Origin: Bradyrhizobium sp. 149
GTDB lineage: Bacteria; Pseudomonadota; Alphaproteobacteria; Rhizobiales; Xanthobacteraceae
Direction of reading: 5' to 3'
DNA: 64,000 nt
Assembly: GCF_023073915.1 (NCBI RefSeq)
Contig: NZ_JADPKK010000022.1
Coordinates: 1-64,000 of the forward strand
Every line of letters starts with the position of its first letter. The stretch's first letter is position 1. Position numbers and translations under genes: made by a program. Shown in pieces: positions 8,555-17,803 of the stretch. Below the pieces are notes generated by a model that did no database searches, was not told the DNA's origin, and saw only the letters and a list, made by a program, of their open reading frames with translations.

Positions 8555-9817
8555 CTACACCACCTTGCTGCTTCCCTGCGTGATCAGCCGCGCGGCGCGC
8601 TGGTCGCGGGCGTAGATCCAGAGCCAGCTCAGCGCGACGCTGAGGCGGTGGCGCAAGCCGATCAGGAAGTAGATATGGGCGATGCCCCAGATCCACCACG
8701 CGATAGTGCCGCGCAACTTGATGCGGCCGAAGTCGATCACCGCGAGCCGCTTGCCGATCTGCGCGAGGCTGCCGGAGTGCTTGTAGCGGAACGGGCCTGT
8801 CGGCTGCTTGCGCAGCCGCGCCTTGATGGTGTCGGCCACGTGACGGCCCTGCTGCTTGGCGGCCGGCGCGATCCCGGGCACAGGCTTGCCGCCCCAGGCG
8901 TTGATCACAACAGTGTCGCCGATCGCAAAGATTTCGGGATGACCGGGGATCGTGAGATCGGCCTCGACTTGCACGCGTCCGGCGCGGTCGGCCGGCGCGC
9001 CCAGCCATTCAGCCGCGGGCGAGGCGCGGACGCCGGCGGCCCAGATCTTGGTTTTGGCATCGAGCCGCTTGCCGCCGAACACCACGCCGTCGCGGTCGAT
9101 TTCGGTGACGGCTTGGCCAAGCACGACCTCGACGCCGATCTTTTCCAGCGAGGCCTGCGCATAGGCCGAGAGGTCGTCGGCAAACCCTGCGAGCACGCGC
9201 GGCCCCGCCTCGATCAGCACCACGCGCGCCTTGGTCGTGTCGATGTTGCGGAAATCCTGCGGCAGGGTCTGGTGTGCCATTTCGGCGATGGTGCCCGCGA
9301 GTTCGACCCCGGTGGGACCGGCGCCGACGATCACGAAGGTCAGCCGTGCCGCGCGCCGAGCCGGATCGGTTTCGCGCTCGGCGCGCTCGAATGCCACCAG
9401 GATGTGACGGCGCAGTGTGGTTCCGTCCTCCAGCGTCTTCAGGCCCGGCGCGAACTGCTCCCATTCGTCGTGGCCGAAATAGGCATGCCGCGCGCCCGTG
9501 GCGAGCACCAGCGTGTCGTAAGGCACCTGGCTGCCGTCGTCGATCAGCACGCAGCGCCTCTCGGCATCGACGCCGCTGACGGTCGCAAACAGCGTGGTTA
9601 CGTCGCGCCGGTCGCGCATCAGGTTCCGGATGGGCCAGGCGATCTCGCTGGTGGAGAGCGAGGCGGTGGCGACCTGATAGAGCAGCGGCTGAAACAGATG
9701 ATGGTTGCGACGGTCGATCAGCGTGATCTCGACCGGGCTGCCGGCGAGCCGGTGGGTCGTCTCCAGCCCGCCGAAGCCGGCTCCGACGATGACGACGCGG
9801 TGCGGTGTCGTGGTCAT
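8555..9817 (-). CDS. ndh: Type II NADH dehydrogenase (NDH-2)
   Basis: Single-subunit, non-proton-pumping NADH:quinone oxidoreductase at the inner face of the membrane. The 420-residue protein has two dinucleotide-binding motifs, GAGFGGLE (12-19, FAD) and VGAGPTGVELAG (about 168-179, NADH), the LFQPLLYQVAT quinone-site motif and the conserved GD in FAIGDT. The C-terminal 60 residues contain the amphipathic/hydrophobic helices that anchor NDH-2 (ISYFLIGLRHRL-like region). It is transcribed alone between two binding-protein genes. Although the P450 nearby needs a reductase, the quinone motif makes a ferredoxin-reductase role unlikely. Confidence 0.87.
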   Translation of the reverse strand: MTTTPHRVVIVGAGFGGLETTHRLAGSPVEITLIDRRNHHLFQPLLYQVATASLSTSEIAWPIRNLMRDRRDVTTLFATVSGVDAERRCVLIDDGSQVPYDTLVLATGARHAYFGHDEWEQFAPGLKTLEDGTTLRRHILVAFERAERETDPARRAARLTFVIVGAGPTGVELAGTIAEMAHQTLPQDFRNIDTTKARVVLIEAGPRVLAGFADDLSAYAQASLEKIGVEVVLGQAVTEIDRDGVVFGGKRLDAKTKIWAAGVRASPAAEWLGAPADRAGRVQVEADLTIPGHPEIFAIGDTVVINAWGGKPVPGIAPAAKQQGRHVADTIKARLRKQPTGPFRYKHSGSLAQIGKRLAVIDFGRIKLRGTIAWWIWGIAHIYFLIGLRHRLSVALSWLWIYARDQRAARLITQGSSKVV

Positions 9818-10114
9818 GATGCGCCCTCCGAATCTCGCTGCTCTACTCTCCCATTAAGTGCGGATTGGGCTCCGTGGTCCAATAGAGGTCATCAATCGCC
9901 GAATAGGCCAAGCGTATTGATAGCCCGCGAAAAAGCGCCGCAGCCCTCGACGAAGTAAGTAGAATTATATTTCTTGCTATCGCCGATGGGGGCGAAATAT
10001 GGTGCAGGGGCGGGCGCTGAGCCATTGGCGGCGCGACAGATTTTGCGTTCAATAGAGATGACCCGGGGCGGCGATCACCCCGCTTCCGGGCAAATAATAT
10101 GGAGGGGAGTGGCT
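9818..10114. other. Divergent intergenic region between ndh and a binding-protein gene
   Basis: 297 bp without a convincing gene. It is clearly more AT-rich in the middle (around 9960-9985) than its surroundings, as expected for a promoter region, and ends with the ribosome-binding site GGAGGGGAG for the next gene. I see no strong operator palindrome. Confidence 0.5.
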
Positions 10115-11287
10115 ATGAGGACGGCATTCTGGCTGGCGGGCGCAGCGGCGCTGGTGCTGGCAAGCCCGGCATTCGCCGGCGACACCATCAAGATCGGCTT
10201 CGTTTCGACCTTCAGCGGCCCGACCGCCGTGATCGGAAACGACATGCGCAACTCGTTCGAGCTCGCGCTGGATCACATCGGCCGCAAGATGGACGGCAAG
10301 TCGGTCGAGGTGATCTACGAGGACGACGGGCAGAAGCCCGATGTCGGCAAGCAGAAGACCGAGAAGCTGGTGCAGTCCGACAAGGTCGATTTTATCGTCG
10401 GCTATATCTGGTCGAACGTGCTGCTGGCCTCGCTCAAGACCGCGGTGGATTCGCAGACCTTCCTGATCTCGGCCAATGCCGGTCCGTCGCAGCTCGCCGG
10501 CGAGCTTTGTTCGCCCTACGTGTTCTCGACCTCCTGGCAGAACGACCAGACGCCGGCCGCGATGGGACTCTACATGAACCAGAAGGGCGTCAAGAGCGTG
10601 TTCCTGATCGGTCCGAACTACGCCGCCGGCAAGGACATGCTCGCGGGCGTGAAAAGCACGTTCAAGGGCGAGGTCAAGGGCGAGGAATACACGGTCTGGC
10701 CGAGCCAGCTCGACTTCTCCGCCGAGCTCTCCAAGGCGCGCGCCTCGGGCGCGGAGTCGATCTTCGTGTTCTATCCCGGTGCAGCCGGCGTGCAGTTCCT
10801 CAACCAATATGCTCAGGCCGGACTGAAGGGCACGATGCCGCTCTATACGGCCTTCACCGTCGATGAGCTGTCGCTGCCGCTGCAGAAGGAGAACGCGCTC
10901 GGCGTGCCCGGCGCGCAGGAATGGGTGAATGACCTGCCCAACGAGCAGAACAAGCGCTTCGTCGCCGACTATCGCAAGAAGTACACCGGCCAGCGCCCGA
11001 CCTACTACGGCGCGCAAGCCTACGACGCGGCCCAGCTCATCAACAGCGCGGTGGTCGCGGTCAAGGGCGACACCAGCAAGAAGGACGCGATGAAGGCCGA
11101 GATGGAGAAGGCCAATTTCAAGTCGCTGCGCGGCCCCTTCAAGTACGGCAAGAACCACATCCCGGTGCAGAGCTTCTATCTCCAGGACGTGGTCAAGGAC
11201 GCCGAAGGCCAGCTCTCGCTGAAGACGGTCGCGACCATCGTCGAAAACGACCAGGATCGCTTCCACGACAAATGCGCGATGAAGTAG
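10115..11287 (+). CDS. Periplasmic substrate-binding protein of an ABC importer (aromatic-acid type)
   Basis: A 390-residue precursor. Signal peptide MRTAFWLAGAAALVLASPAFA is cleaved before GDTIKIGFVSTFSGP, the start of a LivJ-class type I binding fold. The ATG at 10115 is chosen because GGAGGGGAG lies 6 bases before it and the signal peptide begins there; a longer frame from 9974 has no signal character. Conserved features include the GYIWSNV and PNYAAGKDM segments. No permease is adjacent. It is a plausible partner of the binding-protein-less importer at 23466-26805, but that is a guess based on absence of alternatives. Confidence 0.85.
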   Translation: MRTAFWLAGAAALVLASPAFAGDTIKIGFVSTFSGPTAVIGNDMRNSFELALDHIGRKMDGKSVEVIYEDDGQKPDVGKQKTEKLVQSDKVDFIVGYIWSNVLLASLKTAVDSQTFLISANAGPSQLAGELCSPYVFSTSWQNDQTPAAMGLYMNQKGVKSVFLIGPNYAAGKDMLAGVKSTFKGEVKGEEYTVWPSQLDFSAELSKARASGAESIFVFYPGAAGVQFLNQYAQAGLKGTMPLYTAFTVDELSLPLQKENALGVPGAQEWVNDLPNEQNKRFVADYRKKYTGQRPTYYGAQAYDAAQLINSAVVAVKGDTSKKDAMKAEMEKANFKSLRGPFKYGKNHIPVQSFYLQDVVKDAEGQLSLKTVATIVENDQDRFHDKCAMK

Positions 11288-11301
11288 CCACAAGCACGAT
11301 G

Positions 11302-11452
11302 CCCCTTCTCCCCTTGTGGGAGAAGGTGGCGCGAAGCGCCGGATGAGGGATTTGTTTCCGCGTATTTAAAAGTAAGAGGTCTCGCGCGGAGAGAACCCCT
11401 CACCCGTCTCGCCGCTTTGCGGCGAGCCACCCTCTCCCACAAGGGGAGAGGG
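11302..11452. repeat. Palindromic intergenic repeat, family A copy 2
   Basis: Outer arms CCCCTTCTCCCCTTGTGGGA and the complement near 11431-11452 pair as in the copy at 8411-8547, with the inner palindrome GTCTCGCCGCTTTGCGGCGAG. It lies between the converging binding-protein and quiC genes. The two copies bracket the ndh and binding-protein genes. Confidence 0.75.
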
Positions 11453-11460
11453 AAAGTAAG

Positions 11461-13332
11461 CTACACCCGCGGCATGCTCGCAGGCCGCACCTCGCGGGCT
11501 TGCGCCGCGAGCCTGATGCCGGCATTGGCCGCGCCAAAGCCCTGATAATCCCTTCGCTCCACGATCTCGAAGAAGAAGCGCTCGTCGAAAATGTGCGTGT
11601 AGACCTGGAAGAACTCGCCGTCGCCTTCGCGATCATAGAGAATGTGGTTGGCGCGCAGCTGCGCCACCAGGTCCGGCGCGAGGTCGTATTTGGCTTCGAT
11701 GTCGTCGTAGTAATTATCAGGGATATCGAGGAAATCCGCGCCGCGCTTGCGCATCTCCGCGACCGCCGCAAAAATGTCCCGGCATGTGAACGCGATATGC
11801 TGCACGCCTGAGCCGAAAAATTCCGAGATGAAGCGGGCCGGCAGCGTGCGGTTGGCGGATGAGCCGTTGAGCACGAAACGCAGGCTCTGGTCGCCGTTGA
11901 TGACGGCCTGGCTCTGCACGAGCCCTCTGGGATCGGCGATCTCCATCTGCGGCAGTCGCTTGAGGTCGAGGATGCCGGTGTAGAACAGCAGCCAGGACAG
12001 CATCTCGTCATAGGGCATCGACTGCGCGATGTGATCGACCGCCAGCAGGGCGTCCGCGCCGGCGTCGCTCGGGACCTGTTCGAAATCCGTGTCCCAGTTC
12101 TTGCCGGCTTGATCCAGAAAATACAGCAGGCTACCGCCGACGCCGTGGATCGCGGGAATCTCCAATTCGCCCGGCCCGACCGGCTGGTAGAAGGTGCGCG
12201 CCTTCAGCGTCTCGGCGCGTTGCATGGCGAGGCCGGCATTGTCGACATCGAGCGCGATGGCGCAGACGCCGGGGCCGTGCGTCACGTAGTGCGAATGCGC
12301 AAAGCCGTCGGTCTCGGAGTTGATGACGAGCTCGACCTTGCCCTGCGACCAGCGCTCCACCGCCTTGCTGCGATGCTTGCCGCTTCTGCGGAAGCCGAGC
12401 TGTGCGAGCAGGTGACCGAGCTCGCCCGCCTTGGTTTCGTTCACGGCAAACTCGATGAAGCCGGTGCCGCGACTTTTGGCCTTCGATGCCAGGGGCTCGC
12501 TGATGAGCTTGGGCCAATCCGGTGCAAGCTGGTCCTCCAGCAGGATCAGCGAACGCAGGCCGTCGACCGCGGTCTGGGCGGCCGAGCCGGCGCGGAACTG
12601 GTCGTTGAAGATCTCCAGCGACAGCGGCCCGGCATAGCCGGTCGCCGCGACCGCCGCCATGAACTCGCCGACCGGAAGATCGCCCTGGCCGGGGAAGGAG
12701 CGGAAGTGCCGGCTCCACGACAAGATGTCGAGCTCGAGCTTCGGCGCATCAGCAAGCTGAACCAGAAAGATCTTGTCGCCGGGGATCGAGGCCATCGCGC
12801 GGACCGGAAAGCCGGGGGCCAGCGCATGAAAGCTGTCGAGGATGATGCCGATCGCCGGGTGATCGGCGCGTCGCACGATTTCCCAGGCGTCGCGGTAGTC
12901 GTTGACGTGGCGTCCCCAGGCCAATGCCTCGTAGCCGACGCGCAAGGACCGTTTGGCCGCACGCTCCCCAAGCTCGCGAAAATCATCTGCGGCGCGGTCG
13001 ACGCCGCCAAGCGACGCCGGCGAGACGTTGGAGCAGATCAGCAGCAGGTCGGTGCCGAGCTCCTGCATCAGGTCGAACTTGCGTTCGGCGCGGGCGAAGT
13101 TGCGCGAACGCTGCGGTTCCGGCATGCCCTCGAAATCGCGGAACGGCTGAAACGCACAGATATCGAGATTGAGGTCCTTGCACAGCAGCGCCACCTGGCG
13201 GGGGCTTGCGCCGAACGACAGCAAATCGTTCTCGAAAATCTCGACCGCGTCGAACCCGGCGGATGCGATGGCGCGGAGCTTTTCGTCGAGGGCGCCGGAG
13301 AGGGAGACCGTTGCGATCGAGCGTTTACTCAT
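11461..13332 (-). CDS. quiC: 3-dehydroshikimate dehydratase, two-domain QuiC type
   Basis: Converts 3-dehydroshikimate to protocatechuate in quinate/shikimate catabolism. The 623-residue protein is a fusion: residues 1 to about 270 form a xylose-isomerase-like TIM barrel (SKRSIATVSLSGAL start, EALAWGRH, LDSFHAL, FLVQLADAP and LSLEIFND metal-site segments), and residues about 290-610 form a 4-hydroxyphenylpyruvate-dioxygenase-like domain (FIEFAVNE, QHIAFTCRDIF, DEFFQVYTHIF-like end). The same fusion is known for bacterial two-domain dehydratases, in which the barrel does the catalysis. The start overlaps the stop of the upstream dehydrogenase by ATGA. It is the last gene of the shikimate operon. 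Confidence 0.88.
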   Translation of the reverse strand: MSKRSIATVSLSGALDEKLRAIASAGFDAVEIFENDLLSFGASPRQVALLCKDLNLDICAFQPFRDFEGMPEPQRSRNFARAERKFDLMQELGTDLLLICSNVSPASLGGVDRAADDFRELGERAAKRSLRVGYEALAWGRHVNDYRDAWEIVRRADHPAIGIILDSFHALAPGFPVRAMASIPGDKIFLVQLADAPKLELDILSWSRHFRSFPGQGDLPVGEFMAAVAATGYAGPLSLEIFNDQFRAGSAAQTAVDGLRSLILLEDQLAPDWPKLISEPLASKAKSRGTGFIEFAVNETKAGELGHLLAQLGFRRSGKHRSKAVERWSQGKVELVINSETDGFAHSHYVTHGPGVCAIALDVDNAGLAMQRAETLKARTFYQPVGPGELEIPAIHGVGGSLLYFLDQAGKNWDTDFEQVPSDAGADALLAVDHIAQSMPYDEMLSWLLFYTGILDLKRLPQMEIADPRGLVQSQAVINGDQSLRFVLNGSSANRTLPARFISEFFGSGVQHIAFTCRDIFAAVAEMRKRGADFLDIPDNYYDDIEAKYDLAPDLVAQLRANHILYDREGDGEFFQVYTHIFDERFFFEIVERRDYQGFGAANAGIRLAAQAREVRPASMPRV

Positions 13333-14387
13333 GCTGCCTGCTCCATGATCCGCCCCGGTGACACCTTTTGGCCCGTGCGCGCGGCTTCGCTGACGGCTTC
13401 GACGACGGCGAGCGTTCCCATCGCGTCTTCAACTGAGATCAGAGGCGGCTCGCGGCCCGCAATGACGGCACAGAAATGCCGAAGCTGCTCGGCCAGCGGA
13501 TCGAACGACGGGGGAGCCATGGTCTCGCGGGACAGCGGCGCGTGCCAGCCGGGACTGTCGGAATAAGACCACAGCTCCATGGTCGGCACGGCGAGCGAGC
13601 CCTCGGTGCCGGAGAGGACGTAGCAAGGCTGGTCCTGTTGGGGATAGACGGGGTTCTCACCCGACGTCAGTTCCCAGCTCCACGGCGCCGGGGTCGCGTC
13701 CGATACCGTCACTGTCCCCAGCGCGCCATTGGCAAAGCGCAACAGCAGTGCGGCGGTGTCTTCGACGGCAAAGCCGCGGACCATGTTCGAGGTCAGCGCC
13801 TGCACCTCAACGATCTCGCCGCAGACGAAGCGGAGATTGTCGATGTCGTGGATCAGATTGATGAGCAGCGGCCCGCCGCCCTGCTCACGCCGCCAGGCGA
13901 CCTCGAAATAGTCGTCGGGTTTCCTGAGCAGCCACAGTCCGACGATTGCGGTGAGCCGGCCGAGCCTGCCGTTCGCGACCGTCTCGCGCGCGGCCTTGAT
14001 GATCGGGTTGTGCCGGCGGTGATGGCCGACAAGCATCGGAACGCGGCTCCGCTTGATCGTCGTGTATAGCCGTTGCGCGGCCGCGACCGTATCGGTCACC
14101 GGCTTCTCGATCAGCGCCGGCACGCCGGCCTCCGCGCAGTCGACCGCCATCTGGAGATGCAGTGCGTTCGGCGAGGCGATGATCAGCCCGTCCGGCTTCC
14201 CCTCCGCCAGCAGCGCACGATGGTCCGCAAACCAGGGCGTGTTGCGCGCCTGCGCATGGTCCTTCGCGGCCGGTGAGGGATCGGCAATACCGGCGAGCAC
14301 GCAATCCTGAGAGGCGTCGATCAGCGCGATATGGCGGCGGCCGATCAGGCCGGCGCCGGCAACGCCGATGCGCAACCGCGTGCTCAT
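13329..14387 (-). CDS. Gfo/Idh/MocA-family dehydrogenase
   Basis: A 352-residue NAD(P)-dependent oxidoreductase. The Rossmann motif is GVAGAGLIGRRH (8-19), the EKP motif common to the family is in LIEKPVTD, and the C-terminal half has the (beta) sheet domain with GHHRRHNP and LINLIHDIDNLRF, the usual proton-relay H-D-I-D. Start at 14387 overlaps the stop of the ATPase gene by 4 bases; it ends overlapping quiC. The substrate is unknown. In this operon a cyclitol or a quinate-like ring alcohol is a reasonable guess, for example oxidation of quinate or a sugar acid that enters through the same importer. Confidence 0.85.
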   Translation of the reverse strand: MSTRLRIGVAGAGLIGRRHIALIDASQDCVLAGIADPSPAAKDHAQARNTPWFADHRALLAEGKPDGLIIASPNALHLQMAVDCAEAGVPALIEKPVTDTVAAAQRLYTTIKRSRVPMLVGHHRRHNPIIKAARETVANGRLGRLTAIVGLWLLRKPDDYFEVAWRREQGGGPLLINLIHDIDNLRFVCGEIVEVQALTSNMVRGFAVEDTAALLLRFANGALGTVTVSDATPAPWSWELTSGENPVYPQQDQPCYVLSGTEGSLAVPTMELWSYSDSPGWHAPLSRETMAPPSFDPLAEQLRHFCAVIAGREPPLISVEDAMGTLAVVEAVSEAARTGQKVSPGRIMEQAA

Positions 14388-15121
14388 GCCGCGCTCTCCT
14401 CCATGGCGCCGCCGAGGAACAGTTGCCCAATCCGCGGATCGTTCAGGATGCGCTCGGCCTTGTCGAGCATGCGGGTCTGGCCGAGTTCGAGCACGATGCC
14501 GATGTCGGAAATCTGCAGCGCCGAGCGTGCGTTCTGCTCGATCATCAGGATGGTGACGCCGCGGTCGCGCAGGGATTTCAGGATGTCGAAAGTCTGCTGC
14601 ACCATCAGCGGCGACAGGCCGATCGAGGGCTCGTCGATCAGCACCAGTTTTGGCTCGAGCAGCAGCGAGCGGGCGATTTCCAGCTGCTTCTGCTCGCCGC
14701 CGGACAGCGTGGAAGCCTGCTGCGTCGATTTCCGGCGCAGCGCCGGGAACAGGTCGAGCGCGGCCTCGATCCTGCTCTGCAGGTCGATGCCCTTCCCCGC
14801 GGAAACGCCGCCGAGCTCGATGTTGTGGCGCACCGACAGCTCGGGAAAGATGTTGCGGCCCTGCGGCACGTAGCAGATACCGGCATTGAGCAGCGCGCGC
14901 TGGCTCAAATTGGTGACGTCGCGACCGGCGAAGCTGATCTTGCCGTCGCGCAGCTTCAGCAGGCCGAAGATGGCCTTGAACACGGTCGACTTGCCGGCGC
15001 CGTTCGGGCCGATGATGGTGGTGATGGTCGCCTGCGGCACGGCGAAAGTGGTGCCGTTCAGGATCGTCATCTTGCCGTAGCCGCCGACGAGATTGTGAAC
15101 CGAGAGGATCGGGTCGCTCAT
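14384..15121 (-). CDS. ABC importer ATPase, LivF type (shikimate/quinate operon)
   Basis: A 245-residue cytoplasmic ATPase: Walker A GPNGAGKST (about 36-44), signature LSGGEQKQLEIA, Walker B LVLIDEPS, and H-loop near the end. The GICYVPQGRNIFPELSV segment is typical of LivF. It pairs with the LivG-type ATPase 11 bp upstream. The GTG/ATG context gives ATG at 15121 with GGAGAG before it. Confidence 0.93.
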   Translation of the reverse strand: MSDPILSVHNLVGGYGKMTILNGTTFAVPQATITTIIGPNGAGKSTVFKAIFGLLKLRDGKISFAGRDVTNLSQRALLNAGICYVPQGRNIFPELSVRHNIELGGVSAGKGIDLQSRIEAALDLFPALRRKSTQQASTLSGGEQKQLEIARSLLLEPKLVLIDEPSIGLSPLMVQQTFDILKSLRDRGVTILMIEQNARSALQISDIGIVLELGQTRMLDKAERILNDPRIGQLFLGGAMEESAA

Positions 15122-15132
15122 GATGGCTCTCC

Positions 15133-15876
15133 CTAGTGTCCGAGATAGGCTTCAATCACGGCGGGGTCCTTGCGGACCTCGTCGGGCCGTCCCATCGCCA
15201 GCACCTTGCCTTCCGCCATCACCATCACGCGCGTGCACAGCGACATCACGAATTCCATGTTGTGCTCGATCACGACGAAGGTGGCGTTCTTCTCGCGGTT
15301 GATCGCGACCAGCCGTTCCTTCAGGTCCGACAGCATCGACGGATTGACGCCGCCGGCGGGCTCGTCGAGCAACACCAGCCGAGGGCCGCCCATGAAGGCC
15401 ATGGCGGCGTCGAGCAGTTTTTGCTGGCCATAGGAGAGCCCGCCGGCCGGCTCGTCGGCGAGATGATCGAGCTTGAAAAAGCCGATCATCTGGTTGGCCG
15501 CCGCCGTCAGTCCGGCATCGGAGCGGCCGACCAGGCGCGAGGCCATGCTGCCCTGGTGCTCCTGTCCTGCGAGGATCAGGTTCTCGCGCACCGACAGTTT
15601 TGGAAACACCTGCAGGAGCTGGAAGGTGCGGCTGACGCCGAGCTTGTTGAGTTCGGCGGGTCGCAAGCCGGTGACGACCTTGCCGTCGAGCTTGACCTCG
15701 CCGCCGCTCGGCGTGAGCTGGCCGAGGATGCAGTTGAACAGGGTCGACTTGCCGCAGCCGTTCGGACCGATCAGGCCGAGGATCTCGCCCTCGCGGACGT
15801 CGAAAGAGACGCCGCCGACCGCGCTGATCCCGCCAAAATTCTTCTTGATGCCGGTGACTTCGAGGACCGCGCTCAT
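15133..15876 (-). CDS. ABC importer ATPase, LivG type (shikimate/quinate operon)
   Basis: A 247-residue ATPase with Walker A GPNGCGKST, signature LSYGQQKLLD, Walker B LVLLDEPAGGVNP and the EHNMEFVM H-loop found in LivG. The start ATG at 15876 overlaps the stop of the permease gene (ATGA), which argues strongly against the much longer frame that begins at 16890. Confidence 0.93.
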   Translation of the reverse strand: MSAVLEVTGIKKNFGGISAVGGVSFDVREGEILGLIGPNGCGKSTLFNCILGQLTPSGGEVKLDGKVVTGLRPAELNKLGVSRTFQLLQVFPKLSVRENLILAGQEHQGSMASRLVGRSDAGLTAAANQMIGFFKLDHLADEPAGGLSYGQQKLLDAAMAFMGGPRLVLLDEPAGGVNPSMLSDLKERLVAINREKNATFVVIEHNMEFVMSLCTRVMVMAEGKVLAMGRPDEVRKDPAVIEAYLGH

Positions 15877-16871
15877 TGCGCCGTCTCCAGCCTGGATTTC
15901 GCGACGGCGCGCAGGGCGGAGGCCGCCTTGGTTCGCCGCTCGGCGAGATGGCGGTCCAGGATTCCCAAGATGCCGGTCGGCGACCAGATCAGCAGCCCCA
16001 TCACCGCGATCGCGTAGAGCATCAGATAATAGCCCTCGGTGAAGCGCAGCCATTCCGGCAACAGCACGGCGATCATCGCGCCGAGGAACGGACCCAGGAA
16101 GAAGCCGGCGCCGCCGACGATCACCATCATCAGGAGGTCGAGGGAGAGCGACAGGTTGAACGGCACGGGATCGATATATTGCGTCAGCGGCGCATAGAGT
16201 GCGCCGGCGACGCCGCCCAGCGCGGAGCCGATCGCGAACGCCATCAGCGTGTAGCGGCGCGTGTCGACGCCCAGCGACTGCGCCCGCAGCGGGTTTTCGC
16301 GCAGCGCCATGAAGGCGCGGCCCCAAGGCGAGCGGATCAGCCACCACACCGCGAGCGACACGATCGCGAGCGAGCCGAGGCAGACATAGTAGAACGGCAG
16401 CGGCTTGTTGGTCGCGATGCCGAAGATGTGCGGACGCGGGATGTTGGAGATGCCGTAGATGCCGCCGGTGAGCCAGCTTTCGTTGCGAAACACCAGGAAG
16501 GCCAGCGTGGAGAAGGCGAGCGTGACGAAGGCGAGATAGTGATGCTGCACCCGCAGCGCGGGATAGCCGAGCACCCAGCCGACCGCGAAGCTCAGGCCAA
16601 TCGCGACGACGATCGCCGCCGGCAGCGGCCAACCATGGGTGGTCATGATCGCCGCCGCGTAAGCGCCGATACCGACGAAGGCGCCCTGCGCCAGCGAGAC
16701 CTGGCCGGCATAGCCGAGCGTGAGGTTGAGGCCCATTGCGGCGATAGCCATCACCGCCCACTGGCTCAGGATGAACAGGCCATAGCGGTTGAAGTTCATG
16801 GGGACGACGATTAGCGCAGCGATGACGATGAGGCCGAGCGCGATCTTCAGAGGTTTGGCGAAGCTGCTCAT
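15873..16871 (-). CDS. ABC importer permease, LivM type (shikimate/quinate operon)
   Basis: A 332-residue inner-membrane permease with about 8-10 hydrophobic segments. The GLNLTLGYAGQVSLAQGAFVGIGAY motif region and the LRENPLRAQSLGVD cytoplasmic coupling loop are typical of LivM. Start at 16871 overlaps the LivH stop by 4 bases. Confidence 0.93.
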   Translation of the reverse strand: MSSFAKPLKIALGLIVIAALIVVPMNFNRYGLFILSQWAVMAIAAMGLNLTLGYAGQVSLAQGAFVGIGAYAAAIMTTHGWPLPAAIVVAIGLSFAVGWVLGYPALRVQHHYLAFVTLAFSTLAFLVFRNESWLTGGIYGISNIPRPHIFGIATNKPLPFYYVCLGSLAIVSLAVWWLIRSPWGRAFMALRENPLRAQSLGVDTRRYTLMAFAIGSALGGVAGALYAPLTQYIDPVPFNLSLSLDLLMMVIVGGAGFFLGPFLGAMIAVLLPEWLRFTEGYYLMLYAIAVMGLLIWSPTGILGILDRHLAERRTKAASALRAVAKSRLETAQ

Positions 16872-17743
16872 ACGGTGCGCTCCTCGGCACGGCCGAGCAG
16901 GCCCTGGGGCCGGAACAGGATGACGGCGATCAGGAAGATCATCGGCACGGCGGCGCGGTACTGCGTCGAGACGTAGGCGGCCGCGAGATTGTCGAGCACG
17001 CCGATCAGGAGCCCGCCCGCGATCGCGCCGCGCACCTGGTTGAATCCGCCGACGATCGCGGCGATGAAGGCGGCCTGGCCCAGCACCTCGCCGGATGTGA
17101 ATTTCGCGAGGTAGATCGGCGTGATCAGCAGCGAGGCCAGCGCGACCAGGAACGCGTTGATCAGGAAGGTCAGCAGGATCATGCGCTCGACCGGGACGCC
17201 GATGATGCGCGCCACCGTCGGGTTCTGCGCTGCGGCCTGCATTTGGTGGCCGAGTGAGGTGCGGTTGAGAAGCGCAGTCAGGCCGAAGACGGCAAGGATG
17301 GCGAGGACGAGGACGCCAATACTTTGCAGCGACACATTGTGACCGAGGATCGCAATATCGCCGGTCGGTACGATGGACGGGAAGGGCGAGGCCTCCGCGC
17401 TGAAGAACTGTTTTACGGCCTCCTTGAGGCCGATCGCGAGCGCCATGGTCGCGATCGCGAGCGGCAGCACGCCGTGGCGCATCATCGGATCGACCAGCAG
17501 CATCTTGAAGGTGAGGCCGAGCAGGAGCATCGAGAGCAGGATGCCGAGGATGATCGCCAGCCAGAACGGCGCGCCGGCATGCATCGCTGCCAGCATCAGG
17601 AACGCCGGCAGCATCACAAACTCGCCTTGCGCGAAATTGATGGTCTGCGACGTTTGCCACAGCAGCGTGAAGCCGACCGCGACCAGCGCATAGATCGCGC
17701 CGGTGGCAAGTCCCGCGACCAGAAGATCGAACAGATTGGACAT
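16868..17743 (-). CDS. ABC importer permease, LivH type (shikimate/quinate operon)
   Basis: A 291-residue inner-membrane permease. The FTLLWQTSQTINFAQGEFVMLPAF segment near residues 25-50 and the AAAQNPTVARIIGV coupling loop are LivH hallmarks. It lies 106 bp downstream of its binding-protein gene, with a stable hairpin in between that could lower expression relative to the binding protein. Confidence 0.93.
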   Translation of the reverse strand: MSNLFDLLVAGLATGAIYALVAVGFTLLWQTSQTINFAQGEFVMLPAFLMLAAMHAGAPFWLAIILGILLSMLLLGLTFKMLLVDPMMRHGVLPLAIATMALAIGLKEAVKQFFSAEASPFPSIVPTGDIAILGHNVSLQSIGVLVLAILAVFGLTALLNRTSLGHQMQAAAQNPTVARIIGVPVERMILLTFLINAFLVALASLLITPIYLAKFTSGEVLGQAAFIAAIVGGFNQVRGAIAGGLLIGVLDNLAAAYVSTQYRAAVPMIFLIAVILFRPQGLLGRAEERTV

Positions 17744-17803
17744 GGGTTCTCTTTGATCGTTAGAGCCCGAGTGAACTGGATCGACGCAAGTTCAGGTGTG
17801 TCA

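Noticed and set aside
8555..9817. The NDH-2-like protein as the reductase of the P450 ferredoxin
   Set aside because: The quinone-site motif and C-terminal membrane-anchor character fit NDH-2; putidaredoxin-reductase-type enzymes lack them.
8411..11452. Composite transposon made of the two family A repeats
   Set aside because: No transposase, no target duplication seen, and the elements look like common dispersed palindromes.
13329..15155. 608-residue apparent fusion of an ATPase-antisense stretch with the Gfo/Idh dehydrogenase
   Set aside because: The first 250 residues are the out-of-frame reading of the LivF-type gene. The real start at 14387 overlaps the ATPase stop by ATGA.
15133..16890. 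Long frames that seem to fuse permeases and ATPases (15133-16890, 15873-17660)
   Set aside because: The N-terminal parts are out-of-frame readings of neighbouring genes; ATGA overlaps give the true starts at 15876 and 16871.
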